The position numbers and the translations under genes are program-made. This document shows, one piece after another, positions 51,064 to 59,162 of a DNA stretch of 64,000 bases; position 1 is the stretch's first letter; each line of letters begins with the position of its first letter. Under the pieces are notes generated by a model. That model was not told the DNA's origin, did no database searches, and saw only the letters and a list, made by a program, of their open reading frames with translations. This DNA is from CBDBJQ01 sp965206405 (GTDB taxonomy: Bacteria > Pseudomonadota > Alphaproteobacteria > UBA8366). Location: positions 1,736,001-1,800,000 of the forward strand of contig CBDBJQ010000006.1 of NCBI GenBank assembly GCA_965206405.1. The letters are read 5' to 3'.

Positions 51064-51903
51064 CTACACCGTCAGGTGATGGCCGGAATCAACGAGCAGG
51101 GTTTCGCCGGTAACGTAAGGCATATCGCAGACCATCCGGACGGCGACGGCGGCGATATCTTCGGGTGTACAGGCATGCGCCAGCGGCACCGTTTTCTCCA
51201 CATTCGCACGTAGTTCATCATAGGCCTCCTGCCCGATCCCGTCGACATGCCAGCGCGAGCTCACGAAGCCCGGGCAGATCGCATTCACGCGGATCTCCGG
51301 TGCCAGGGCCCGGGCCAGAGACAACGTCATGGTATTGAGTGCGCCCTTGGAAGCTGCGTAGGCGACTGAACTGCCGATCCCGCACACGCCGGCGATCGAG
51401 GAAACATTCAGGATCGCACCGCCACCGGATTTGCGCATCGCCGGCACCGCGGCACGGGCCACCTGATAGGCGCCGACGACATTGACGGCGTAGATATCCA
51501 GGAAATCCTGCGCCGAGATACCTTCAAGATCACCGTGGTCGTTGAACTTGGTGGTGCCGGCATTGTTGATCAGATAGTCGATGCGCCCCCAGCGCGCAGT
51601 CGCCTCCTCAACCATCTCTCGGCACGCGGCGTCGTTGGCGACATTGGCGCCGATCGTCAGGGTTTCGACGCCGTGCTTTTCGCACTGCGCCGCCGTCTCC
51701 CGGGCCGCATCCTCGCTGCGGCTGTAGTTGACGACGACATTGCAGTCACGCTCGGCGAGCATGACCGCAGCAGCGGCGCCAATGCCGGTGCCCGATCCAG
51801 TAATTAGGGCAACCGGTCTGTCGGTTTTCACCCCGGTCTCCCGGCGCGAGGCCTGGCGCGAGGCCTGGCGCGAGGCCTGGCGTGATGTCGCGGGGGTGGT
51901 CAT
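51064..51903 (-). CDS. Short-chain dehydrogenase/reductase (FabG-like)
   Basis: A 279-residue classical SDR, probably NADP-linked. The nucleotide motif ALITGSGTGIGAAAAVML, the NNAG strand (LINNAGTTKF), Ser in ILNVSSIAGV and Tyr/Lys in VAYAASKGALNTMTL complete the active site, and VDSGHHLTV ends the fold as usual. The N-terminus carries an odd extension RQASRQASRQASRR coded by a 12-bp tandem repeat (51843-51878), so the true domain starts near residue 28 (TDRPVALITG). It overlaps the TPR gene by 4 bp (stop of the latter is downstream). Substrate unknown. Confidence 0.88.
   Translation of the reverse strand: MTTPATSRQASRQASRQASRRETGVKTDRPVALITGSGTGIGAAAAVMLAERDCNVVVNYSRSEDAARETAAQCEKHGVETLTIGANVANDAACREMVEEATARWGRIDYLINNAGTTKFNDHGDLEGISAQDFLDIYAVNVVGAYQVARAAVPAMRKSGGGAILNVSSIAGVCGIGSSVAYAASKGALNTMTLSLARALAPEIRVNAICPGFVSSRWHVDGIGQEAYDELRANVEKTVPLAHACTPEDIAAVAVRMVCDMPYVTGETLLVDSGHHLTV
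51843..51878. repeat. 12-bp tandem repeat in the SDR 5' coding end
   Basis: ggcgcgaggcct occurs three times exactly, with a fourth partial copy ending ggcgtgat. In the SDR reading frame it codes repeated RQAS. Being a multiple of three it keeps the frame. Confidence 0.9.
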
Positions 51904-53285
51904 GCCACCAACAGGGTGTCAGCCTGCCCCCGGGCCTCGGCGGCCTCTGTCGTCAAGCCACTCAGTTCGAGTGCATCGGCGTAGAGTCGCCAGTTCGGCG
52001 GGCTCGACGGTTTACTCTGGACACGCTCGGCGGCCAGTGCCCTGGCCAGGCCCGGGCGTTTTGCGGCCAGTGCCGCCCGTAGCAGGATCTGTGCGAACAG
52101 GTCGCGCTGGGCGTGACTGCCGCCGATGCGGTAGACCTCGTAGCGCACAGGCTCGAGAAGTTCGACGACCCTGTCGTTGTCGCCGGCGCGGAAAGCGACC
52201 ATCGCCTCGCAGAGCGCAACACCGACATCGTCGTAGACGCACGCCTCGGTAGTATCCGCGCGCGCCGCCTTCGCGACCGCATCGAGCATTTTGCGCGCTT
52301 CGGCATCGCGGCCCGACGCCGTCAGCGCCGTCACATAGTGGGCATCGTGGAAGGCAAAGATGTTGTCCTCGATCCGCCGGGCGCAGATTTCGCCGAGCTC
52401 CTCCCAGCGATCGCCGATTTCGACCTCCTGCATCTCAAGGCGGGACAGCAGCGCGGTGGCGTTGCAGAGATCGATGTGGTCCTCGGTTTTGTCGGCGCGG
52501 ATCTCCTTGTCGTAAAGGTCGAGAACCTGGTCGAACGCCTCGTCCTCGAGGCAAAACAGGGACAGATGCCACCAGGTGTGATAGCGGAAGTTGTTGGCCG
52601 AGCGCCAGTGCGGCGACATGCCCTCGAGCCAGGCGATGCCTTCCCGGTGCCGGCCCTGCATCTCCATGACATGGGCAACCGAATGGACGGCCCAGATATC
52701 CTCGGGATTGATATCGGCGGCGCGGCGGCCCGCCTCCTCGGCCAGGGCGTAGTTGCCGCATTCCTCATTGCCGAAGCTGCGCAACCCCTCGACGAACCCA
52801 AAACCCGGAACCGATTCATCCCAGGCATGGCTGACCCGGGCTACAGAATCCCGCATGTTGCGGCAATCACCCATATAGAAATGCAGGTAGTGGGCGAGAC
52901 GCAACGCGAAGATATCGTGCGGGTAGTCGAGCAGGATCTCCTCCCACTTCGCCAGCGTTTCCCGGATATGCCCCGCACGCCAGGCCTTGAGTGCCTCGAA
53001 ATGCATTTTCTCGCGCGGTGTCGCGCCGCATTTCTCGATCATAGCCTCGGCTCCGGCGATCGATTCGTCGATCTTGGGATCGAAGACTCGGTGTGCAAAC
53101 AGTTGCAGGAAGCAGCCGCGGGTGATGTGGGCCATCGGCATGTCAGGATCAGCCGCAAAGGCAGCCTTGAGCTTCTCCCCCGTATCCAGCCGGATCGCCA
53201 TATAAGACAGCACGGCCTCGTCGAGCGCCGCGACGGCCTCTTCGCTGGACGTTGTCACTTCGTAATTCCACCGATTATGCAGCAT
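51900..53285 (-). CDS. TPR protein of the TTC38 type
   Basis: A 461-residue helical protein related to tetratricopeptide repeat protein 38. Characteristic stretches are EALKAWRAGHIRETLAKWEE, ILLDYPHDIFALRLAHYLHF, INPEDIWAVHSVAHVMEMQG and NNFRYHTWWHLSLFCLEDEA FDQVL. The highly conserved His-rich WAVHSVAHVMEM and WWHLSLF segments hint at more than a scaffold role, but no reaction is known. The ATG at 53283-53285 has AGGAGAG 8 nt upstream. It overlaps the SDR gene start, so the two are co-translated. Confidence 0.85.
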   Translation of the reverse strand: MLHNRWNYEVTTSSEEAVAALDEAVLSYMAIRLDTGEKLKAAFAADPDMPMAHITRGCFLQLFAHRVFDPKIDESIAGAEAMIEKCGATPREKMHFEALKAWRAGHIRETLAKWEEILLDYPHDIFALRLAHYLHFYMGDCRNMRDSVARVSHAWDESVPGFGFVEGLRSFGNEECGNYALAEEAGRRAADINPEDIWAVHSVAHVMEMQGRHREGIAWLEGMSPHWRSANNFRYHTWWHLSLFCLEDEAFDQVLDLYDKEIRADKTEDHIDLCNATALLSRLEMQEVEIGDRWEELGEICARRIEDNIFAFHDAHYVTALTASGRDAEARKMLDAVAKAARADTTEACVYDDVGVALCEAMVAFRAGDNDRVVELLEPVRYEVYRIGGSHAQRDLFAQILLRAALAAKRPGLARALAAERVQSKPSSPPNWRLYADALELSGLTTEAAEARGQADTLLVA

Positions 53286-53515
53286 CGCCGATACTCTCCT
53301 GTTTCCTGCCCCTACCCGATAGCGAATAGGCGAATATAGCCCGGCGCCCTGCCATGTGAAATAAAACGCCGCCACTTGGGCCGGCGGTTTCCCGGCGGAA
53401 TTTTCCAAGTGTGTCCTAAGGAGTGGATTTCTGGCAATCGAGGCAAGCCTTGTGTAGCCTCGCCAAGATAACATCACCATTCCGCAGGCCCATTCGTAAA
53501 CGGAGATTTTTGGCC

Positions 53516-54742
53516 ATGGATTTCAGATTGACACCCGAGCAAACGGCGTTGCGCATGAAGGCGCGGGACCTCGCTCAGGGCAGCTTTGCTGCACGCGCCG
53601 CCGAGATCGACCGCAGCGAAGAGTATCCTTGGGACAACGTCGAAGAACTCAAGGCGGCCGGCTTTATGGGGATGACCATCCCCAGGGAATACGGCGGACA
53701 GAACCGCTCCTTTCTCGATGCCGTTCTCGTCATCGAGGAGATGGCCAGCGTCTGCGGCGTGACGGGGAGGATCGCCGTCGAAAGCAACATGGGCGCCATC
53801 AGCGCGGTCATGCAGTACGGTACTGAAGAGCAGAAAAAGCTTGCTGCCGGGCTGGTTCTGGACGGCGACAAGCCCGCAATCTGCATCACCGAGCCCGAGG
53901 CCGGCAGTGCTGCAACCGCGATGACGACCCGGGCAGACCGCAAGGGCGACCGCTACGTGCTCAACGGCATGAAGCACTGGATCACCGGTGGTGGTGTCTC
54001 GCGCCTCCATTTGATTTTCGCCCGGGTCTTTGACGAGGCCGGCGAGGAGATAGGGATCGGCGGTTTTCTTGCCATTCGCGACGAAACCTCCGGCCTTTCC
54101 ATCGGTCGCCGGGAACCGACCATGGGGCTGCGCGGCATTCCCGAGGCGCAAATCATCATGAAGGACATGGAAGTCGGTGAGGAGATGCTGCTTGCGCCTC
54201 CCAACGGCCTGCGGCGCGGTTTCGGCGATTTGATGGCCGCCTACAATTCCCAGCGGGTCGGCGCCGGCACCATGGCGCTGGGTATCTCCCAGGGTGCCTA
54301 TGAGCATGCCCTCGCCTACGCCAAGAAGCGCGAACAGTTCGGGCGGCCCATCTACGAGTTTCAAGGGCTGCAGTGGATGCTCGCTGACATGTCGACCCAG
54401 ATCGATGCAGCCCGGCTGATGCTCTACCGGGCTGCCGCCAATGCCGATGACGGGTTCCCCAATCCGACCGAAGCGGCCCAGGCCAAGATCATGGCCTCGG
54501 AAATGGCGATCCGGGTCACCAATGATGCGTTGCAGGTCTACGGTGCGGCGGGGTATTCGCGGGACAATCCGATGGAACGCTTCGTGCGTGACGGACGGAT
54601 GTTCACAATCGGGGGCGGCACGGCGCAGATCCTGCGTACGGTCGTCGCCTCGGGCATTCTCGAGACCCGCCTGCCGCAGACCCGCGACGGCTTCTCCAAG
54701 CTTGCGGCGGCGCGCGAACAAGATCTCGCCCGTACCGGCTGA
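53516..54742 (+). CDS. Acyl-CoA dehydrogenase
   Basis: A 408-residue FAD enzyme of the acyl-CoA dehydrogenase fold. The N-terminal helical part starts MDFRLTPEQTALRMKARDLA. The family signature AICITEPEAGSAATAM (flavin contact) and HWITGGGVSRLHLIFARVF follow, then VGAGTMALGISQGAYEHALA, KREQFGRPIYEFQGLQWMLA and QVYGAAGYSRDNPMERFVRD at the C-terminal flavin end. The chain length preference cannot be read. The ATG at 53516 is preferred over an ORF start 31 codons earlier, which lacks similarity. Divergent from the TPR gene and convergent with aroC. Confidence 0.92.
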   Translation: MDFRLTPEQTALRMKARDLAQGSFAARAAEIDRSEEYPWDNVEELKAAGFMGMTIPREYGGQNRSFLDAVLVIEEMASVCGVTGRIAVESNMGAISAVMQYGTEEQKKLAAGLVLDGDKPAICITEPEAGSAATAMTTRADRKGDRYVLNGMKHWITGGGVSRLHLIFARVFDEAGEEIGIGGFLAIRDETSGLSIGRREPTMGLRGIPEAQIIMKDMEVGEEMLLAPPNGLRRGFGDLMAAYNSQRVGAGTMALGISQGAYEHALAYAKKREQFGRPIYEFQGLQWMLADMSTQIDAARLMLYRAAANADDGFPNPTEAAQAKIMASEMAIRVTNDALQVYGAAGYSRDNPMERFVRDGRMFTIGGGTAQILRTVVASGILETRLPQTRDGFSKLAAAREQDLARTG

Positions 54743-54771
54743 GTGCGCGTAACTCCACGCCAGTCGCGCGC

Positions 54772-54790
54772 GCTCCCCTCTCAGGGGAGC
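54772..54790. terminator. Hairpin between the acyl-CoA dehydrogenase and aroC genes
   Basis: gctcccc and ggggagc form a 7-bp stem with a 5-nt loop (tctca), placed between two convergent genes. There is no clear T run, so it is a candidate bidirectional terminator only. Confidence 0.4.
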
Positions 54791-54816
54791 CTTCCTACAG
54801 GGCTTCGGCTCGCCTG

Positions 54817-55899
54817 CTAGACACCACCTCCCTGCTGGGCGCGGTGCAGAAGCAGATGGTCGGCAAGAACACAGGCCATCATCGCCTCGCCGACCGGAAC
54901 GGCGCGGATACCCACGCAGGGATCATGCCGGCCTTTGGTTTTAATCTCAACCTCGTCGCCATCGGCAGTGACTGTCCGCCGCGGCGTGAGGATCGAACTC
55001 GTCGGTTTGACCACAAAGCGGACAACGATGTCCTGTCCGGTGGAGATTCCGCCCAGAACGCCGCCGGCCCGGTTCGAGAGAAAGGAAACGCCGCCATCAG
55101 CGCCGAGACGCATTTCATCAGCATTATCCTCGCCGGAGAGCCGGGCAGCCTCGAAGCCGGCACCAATCTCAACGCCCTTTACCGCGTTGATCCCCACCAT
55201 GGCAGCGGCAAGATCCGCATCGAGTTTGCCATAAACCGGCGCCCCGAGACCCACCGGGACGCCTTCCGCCACGATCTCGATGACGGCGCCGAGGGAGGAT
55301 CCGGCCTTACGGGCCTCGTCGATCAGCTCCTCCCAGCGCGAGACGACCCCCGCATCGGGGGAAAAAAAGGCGTTGTTATCGACCTCACCCCAGTCCCAGC
55401 GCGTCCTGTCGAGGTCGACACCGCCGACCTGTACCAGGCCCCCGCGGATATGCACACCGTCGCCCAGGATCTTCCGGGCGACCGCACCGGCGGCAACCCT
55501 GACTGCGGTCTCGCGCGCCGATGAGCGGCCGCCGCCGCGATGGTCGCGGATGCCGTATTTTTTCCAGTAGGTGTAGTCCGCATGGCCGGGGCGGAAACGG
55601 TCCCGGTTGTCCTCGTAATCTTTGGAGCGCTGGTCGATATTGTCGATGACAAGCGAGATCGGGGTTCCTGTCGTGCGTCCTTCGAAGATACCCGAGAGAA
55701 TCCGCACCTGGTCGGTCTCCCGGCGCTGGGTCGTGAAGCGGGACTGTCCGGGGCGCCGGCGGTCGAGATGCTGCTGGATATCCGCTTCTTCAAGCGGAAT
55801 CTGCGAAGGCGTACCGTCGACGATGCAACCGATCGCCGAGCCGTGGCTTTCGCCCCAGCTGGTGAAACGGAACGCACGGCCGAAGCCATTGAAAGACAT
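54817..55899 (-). CDS. aroC: Chorismate synthase
   Basis: AroC makes chorismate from EPSP using reduced FMN, the last step of the shikimate route. The 360-residue protein has FRFTSWGESHGSAIGCIVDG TPSQIPL, RRPGQSRFTTQRRETDQVRI LSG, FRPGHADYTYWKKYGIRDHR GGGRSSARETAVRVAAGAVA and the C-terminal KGRHDPCVGIRAVPVGEAMM. All are standard. The ATG at 55897-55899 starts the typical MSFNGFGRAF. It follows fabI by 3 bp on the same strand. Confidence 0.97.
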   Translation of the reverse strand: MSFNGFGRAFRFTSWGESHGSAIGCIVDGTPSQIPLEEADIQQHLDRRRPGQSRFTTQRRETDQVRILSGIFEGRTTGTPISLVIDNIDQRSKDYEDNRDRFRPGHADYTYWKKYGIRDHRGGGRSSARETAVRVAAGAVARKILGDGVHIRGGLVQVGGVDLDRTRWDWGEVDNNAFFSPDAGVVSRWEELIDEARKAGSSLGAVIEIVAEGVPVGLGAPVYGKLDADLAAAMVGINAVKGVEIGAGFEAARLSGEDNADEMRLGADGGVSFLSNRAGGVLGGISTGQDIVVRFVVKPTSSILTPRRTVTADGDEVEIKTKGRHDPCVGIRAVPVGEAMMACVLADHLLLHRAQQGGGV

Positions 55900-55902
55900 G
55901 CG

Positions 55903-56751
55903 TCAGGTTTTGGCCTTGATGCCGGCCAGAAGCTGGCTGACCTCGTCGGCCGCATCAACCGCCACCATGCCCACGATGTGATAGCCGCAATCGACGTAGT
56001 GAACCTCGCCGGTGACGCCTGAACTGAGATCGCTGAGCAGATACAGGCCGGCGCCGCCGACCTCGTCGAGGGCAACGTTGCGCTTCAGCGGAGAGTTCAG
56101 TTCGTTCCACTTGAGGATGTAGCGGAAATCACCGATCCCGGAAGCCGCAAGCGTCTTGATCGGCCCTGCCGAAAGGGCGTTCACCCTGATCCCGGAGCCG
56201 CCAAGATCGGCCGCAAGATAGCGGACGCTCGCCTCGAGTGCGGCCTTAGCAACGCCCATGACGTTGTAGTGTGGCATGACCCGCTCACCACCGTAATAGG
56301 TCAGGGTAAGGATGCTCCCCGAATCCGTCATCATCGGGACAGCGCGCTGACAGACCGCGGTCAGCGAATAGCAGGAAATGTCGAGGGTCGCCGAGAAGTT
56401 GGACCGGCTCGTGGAAAGATACTTGCCCGTCAACTCGTTCTTATCGGAAAACGCAATCGCATGAACGAGGAAATCGAGACTATCCCAGCGCTGCCCGAGT
56501 TGTTCAAAGGCGGCATCGATGCTGGCGTCGTCGGACACATCGCACTCAATCAGCACATCCGAGCCAATCGATTCCGCGAGCGGACGGGTACGACGCTCAA
56601 GCACTTCGGATTGATAAGTGAAGGCCAGCTCGGCGCCCTGCGCGGCCAGCTGGCTTGCAATGCCCCAGGCGATCGAGCGGTCGTTGGCGACGCCCATGAC
56701 CAACCCGCGCCGACCTGCCATGAGCCGCTGGCTGTCTTGTTGTTCCGCCAT
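55903..56751 (-). CDS. fabI: Enoyl-[acyl-carrier-protein] reductase (NADH)
   Basis: FabI reduces enoyl-ACP in fatty acid elongation. The 282-residue protein has the divergent SDR signature RRGLVMGVANDRSIAWGIAS, LDFLVHAIAFSDKNELTGKY, SILTLTYYGGERVMPHYNVM GVAKAALEASVRYLA with the Tyr-x6-Lys pair, and GPIKTLAASGIGDFRYIL. These mark FabI rather than FabG. The ATG at 56749-56751 opens MAEQQDSQRLMAG. It leads the fabI-aroC pair and is divergent from pdxH. Confidence 0.95.
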   Translation of the reverse strand: MAEQQDSQRLMAGRRGLVMGVANDRSIAWGIASQLAAQGAELAFTYQSEVLERRTRPLAESIGSDVLIECDVSDDASIDAAFEQLGQRWDSLDFLVHAIAFSDKNELTGKYLSTSRSNFSATLDISCYSLTAVCQRAVPMMTDSGSILTLTYYGGERVMPHYNVMGVAKAALEASVRYLAADLGGSGIRVNALSAGPIKTLAASGIGDFRYILKWNELNSPLKRNVALDEVGGAGLYLLSDLSSGVTGEVHYVDCGYHIVGMVAVDAADEVSQLLAGIKAKT

Positions 56752-56927
56752 CGACTCCTCCGCCGCGTCATCCTGCGCCGTTTATTCCGGCATCGACCTA
56801 GTGGGCAATCCTACAGCCTCGCGCCGTCCGGTCAATCCAGACAACCCCCGAGCGCGGGTCGGGATGCGGCATGGAATAAGGCGCAACCGCCATTGCCGCC
56901 GAAGGTCTGAGAGTGCATCGTAGCGCC

Positions 56928-57554
56928 ATGAGCAACGAACTCGATACCGCACTGCCCAATGCACCGGCCGATACGCCCCCCGACGCACCGCTCAAGTTGT
57001 TTCTCGAGTGGTTCGCCGAGGCCAAGGAGAAAGAGCCCTCCCTGCCGGAAGCGATGTCGGTCGCTACCGTGGATGCTCGCGGAAGGCCGTCGAGCCGGAT
57101 GGTGCTGCTGAAGGGCGCCGATGCCGAGGGCTTCGTTTTCTACACCAACTTCGAGAGCCGCAAGGGAACGGAGATCAAAGGCAATCCGCACATCGCCCTG
57201 CTCTTCCACTGGAAAAACCTCGAGCGGCAGGTGCGGATCGAGGGATCTGCAATGCCGGTATCCAAAGAAGAGGCCGATACCTATTTCGCCTCACGAGAGC
57301 GCGGCGCGCAGATCGGCGCCTGGGCAAGCGATCAGTCCCGGACCATAGCGGGGCGCTTCGAGCTCGAGCAAAGCGTCGCCCGGACAACCGCGAAATTCGC
57401 CACCGGAACGATCCCCCGCCCGCCGCACTGGAATGGATTTCGGCTCACGCCTGAGCGCTACGAATTCTGGAGCCAGGGACGTTTTCGCCTGCACCGGCGG
57501 ATCGTCTACATCCGGGACGGTGATAGCTGGCGCACCGAACGCCTATTTCCGTGA
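56928..57554 (+). CDS. pdxH: Pyridoxamine 5'-phosphate oxidase
   Basis: PdxH oxidises PNP/PMP to pyridoxal phosphate using FMN. The 208-residue protein has LKLFLEWFAEAKEKEPSLPE, the FMN contacts GRPSSRMVLLKGADAEGFVF YTNFESRKG and LLFHWKNLERQVRIEG, and the C-terminal PHWNGFRLTPERYEFWSQGR FRLHRRIVY, including the substrate R-x-H. The ATG at 56928 is chosen; a GTG five codons upstream is in frame. It overlaps the next gene by 4 bp (GTGA). Confidence 0.96.
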   Translation: MSNELDTALPNAPADTPPDAPLKLFLEWFAEAKEKEPSLPEAMSVATVDARGRPSSRMVLLKGADAEGFVFYTNFESRKGTEIKGNPHIALLFHWKNLERQVRIEGSAMPVSKEEADTYFASRERGAQIGAWASDQSRTIAGRFELEQSVARTTAKFATGTIPRPPHWNGFRLTPERYEFWSQGRFRLHRRIVYIRDGDSWRTERLFP

Positions 57555-58477
57555 CAGCGGAAAACGGCGGGACCCCTGCCCCGGAAATCCCTGCAACCCG
57601 TCTTCTGCGCGTGGCCGCCTGGGTGCCGCTGCTGGTCACTATCTTCCTGATAGCCATCAAGGCGTGGGTCTGGTTCCTGACTGATTCGGTCTCGATTCTT
57701 GGAAGCCTGATCGATTCGATGTTCGACGGGGTCGCCGCCCTGACGACGCTGGTGACGATCACTTACGCCCTGGTGCCAGCCGACCGCGAGCACCGTTTCG
57801 GGCACGGCAAGATGGAAGCACTCGGTGCCCTGGCACAGGCCGCTTTCGTTGCCGGCGCGACTGGCGTCCTGCTGTTCGAGATCGCCGATCACCTGCTCGA
57901 CCCCCAGCCTGTCCGCGCCTACAAGGCCGGCATCGCCGTCATGCTCGTCTCCATCGTCACCACGCTTGGCCTGGTGGGGTTTATGCACATTGCCGCAAAA
58001 CGCTCAGGTTCGATCGGGATTTCCGCCGCATCCCTGCATTTCAAGGGAGATTTGTTGCTGAACAGTGCTGTCATTGCTGCGCTGGTTCTCAATGCCACCT
58101 TCGGATGGATCTATGCGGATCCGGTGTTCGGCATCGGTATCGTGGTCTACCTCGCCTGGAACAGCTATGCGATCGCAAGGCTCGCCATCAACATGCTGAT
58201 GGATCGGGAACTCCCCGATACCGACCGTGACGCCATCCGCCGCATCGCCCTCGAGCACGCCCATGTCGACGACGTCCATGATTTGCGGACCCGGCGTTCG
58301 GGACAGGTCACCTTTGTCCAGATGCACCTCGAGATGAACGGCGAAATGTCCCTGCTCCAGGCGCACCGGACCGCCGATGAGGTCGAGGACGCCATCATGG
58401 CCGTCTTCCCCGGTGCCGAGATCATCATCCACCAGGATCCCACGGGGCTGGAAACCGCGCCGCCGCTCGGGCACTAG
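57551..58477 (+). CDS. Cation diffusion facilitator (FieF-like metal exporter)
   Basis: A 308-residue cation/proton antiporter of the inner membrane. Six membrane segments are visible. Metal site residues stand in SILGSLIDSMFDGVAAL (Asp-x3-Asp) and SLHFKGDLLLNS (His-x3-Asp), the HRFGHGKMEALGALAQA loop is typical, and a cytoplasmic C-terminal domain follows (HDLRTRRSGQVTFVQMHLEM, AEIIIHQDP). Zn, Fe or Mn export is likely for this subgroup. It begins at a GTG overlapping the pdxH stop, so it is coupled to pdxH. Confidence 0.92.
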   Translation: MTAENGGTPAPEIPATRLLRVAAWVPLLVTIFLIAIKAWVWFLTDSVSILGSLIDSMFDGVAALTTLVTITYALVPADREHRFGHGKMEALGALAQAAFVAGATGVLLFEIADHLLDPQPVRAYKAGIAVMLVSIVTTLGLVGFMHIAAKRSGSIGISAASLHFKGDLLLNSAVIAALVLNATFGWIYADPVFGIGIVVYLAWNSYAIARLAINMLMDRELPDTDRDAIRRIALEHAHVDDVHDLRTRRSGQVTFVQMHLEMNGEMSLLQAHRTADEVEDAIMAVFPGAEIIIHQDPTGLETAPPLGH

Positions 58478-58591
58478 GCTCCGGAAGTGGCTTCTCAGGC
58501 CGCTGCGTAGTTGATAAAGCATTGCGGAAGGAAGTGCGCTTAAGAATTTGATTTCAAATGAAAAATATAAGTCGTGAAAAAACCGCGTATT

Positions 58592-59024
58592 CTAGAACTC
58601 CCGCCGATATCGAAGCAGCGCCCCGTACGCTGGCTCACCCGGACAGTGGTTCGGATTGAGGGTGGCCAGTCCCGAGATGTTCAGCCTGCCGGAGAGCGCC
58701 AGCATCCCATACCAGCATCCCATAATAGGTCAGCTTCAGATCCAGCTGCCGCGCCGAAGGCTCCAGATCAAGGCGCTTTTCCTGTAGCGCAAACTGCCAA
58801 TCCCTGGTCCGGGTGGCTGCCCAGCCAGCTTTCCCGGATTCCACCCGCAGCGGCTGGGAAGCCCTCAGTGACAGGTGGTCATGCCATCGCCAGAGGCTCC
58901 GGCCACTGACACCCAGCGCAAACGAACTGCTCAGAAGCGGCGATCCAGAGCCCGGCAAAGCCGTGCGCGAGCGCATCGCCGAAAGCAGCACCGCCGAAAG
59001 CAACACCATAGCGCAGATGAGCAT
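58592..59024 (-). pseudogene. Outer-membrane barrel C-terminal fragment (S8 peptidase/autotransporter-like)
   Basis: The minus strand reads SSSFALGVSGRSLWRWHDHL, SLRASQPLRVESGKAGWAAT and LEPSARQLDLKLTYYGM, similar to the barrel ends of S8-type serine peptidase autotransporters (the LR.SQPLRVESG and D..P.GRE.D pattern). In the present frame it then stops after nonsense. If one copy of a 13-bp tandem duplication near 58700-58726 is removed, it continues LALSGRLNISGLATLNPNHC PGEPAYGALLRYRREF, ending in Phe as barrel proteins must. The passenger and protease parts are missing, replaced by a short hydrophobic start. The rest of the 58478-59162 gap shows nothing clear. Confidence 0.6.
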
Positions 59025-59162
59025 GAATGACTTGCCGTAGCATGGGCATCATTTATAGTTCACTTGAGATCGACGCCTGAAATACAGACAAACAAACAGT
59101 CTGCACAGATCGAGCGCAGCCGCTAAAACCTGAAATTCAAACCCGAGATTCTGCAGGATTCC

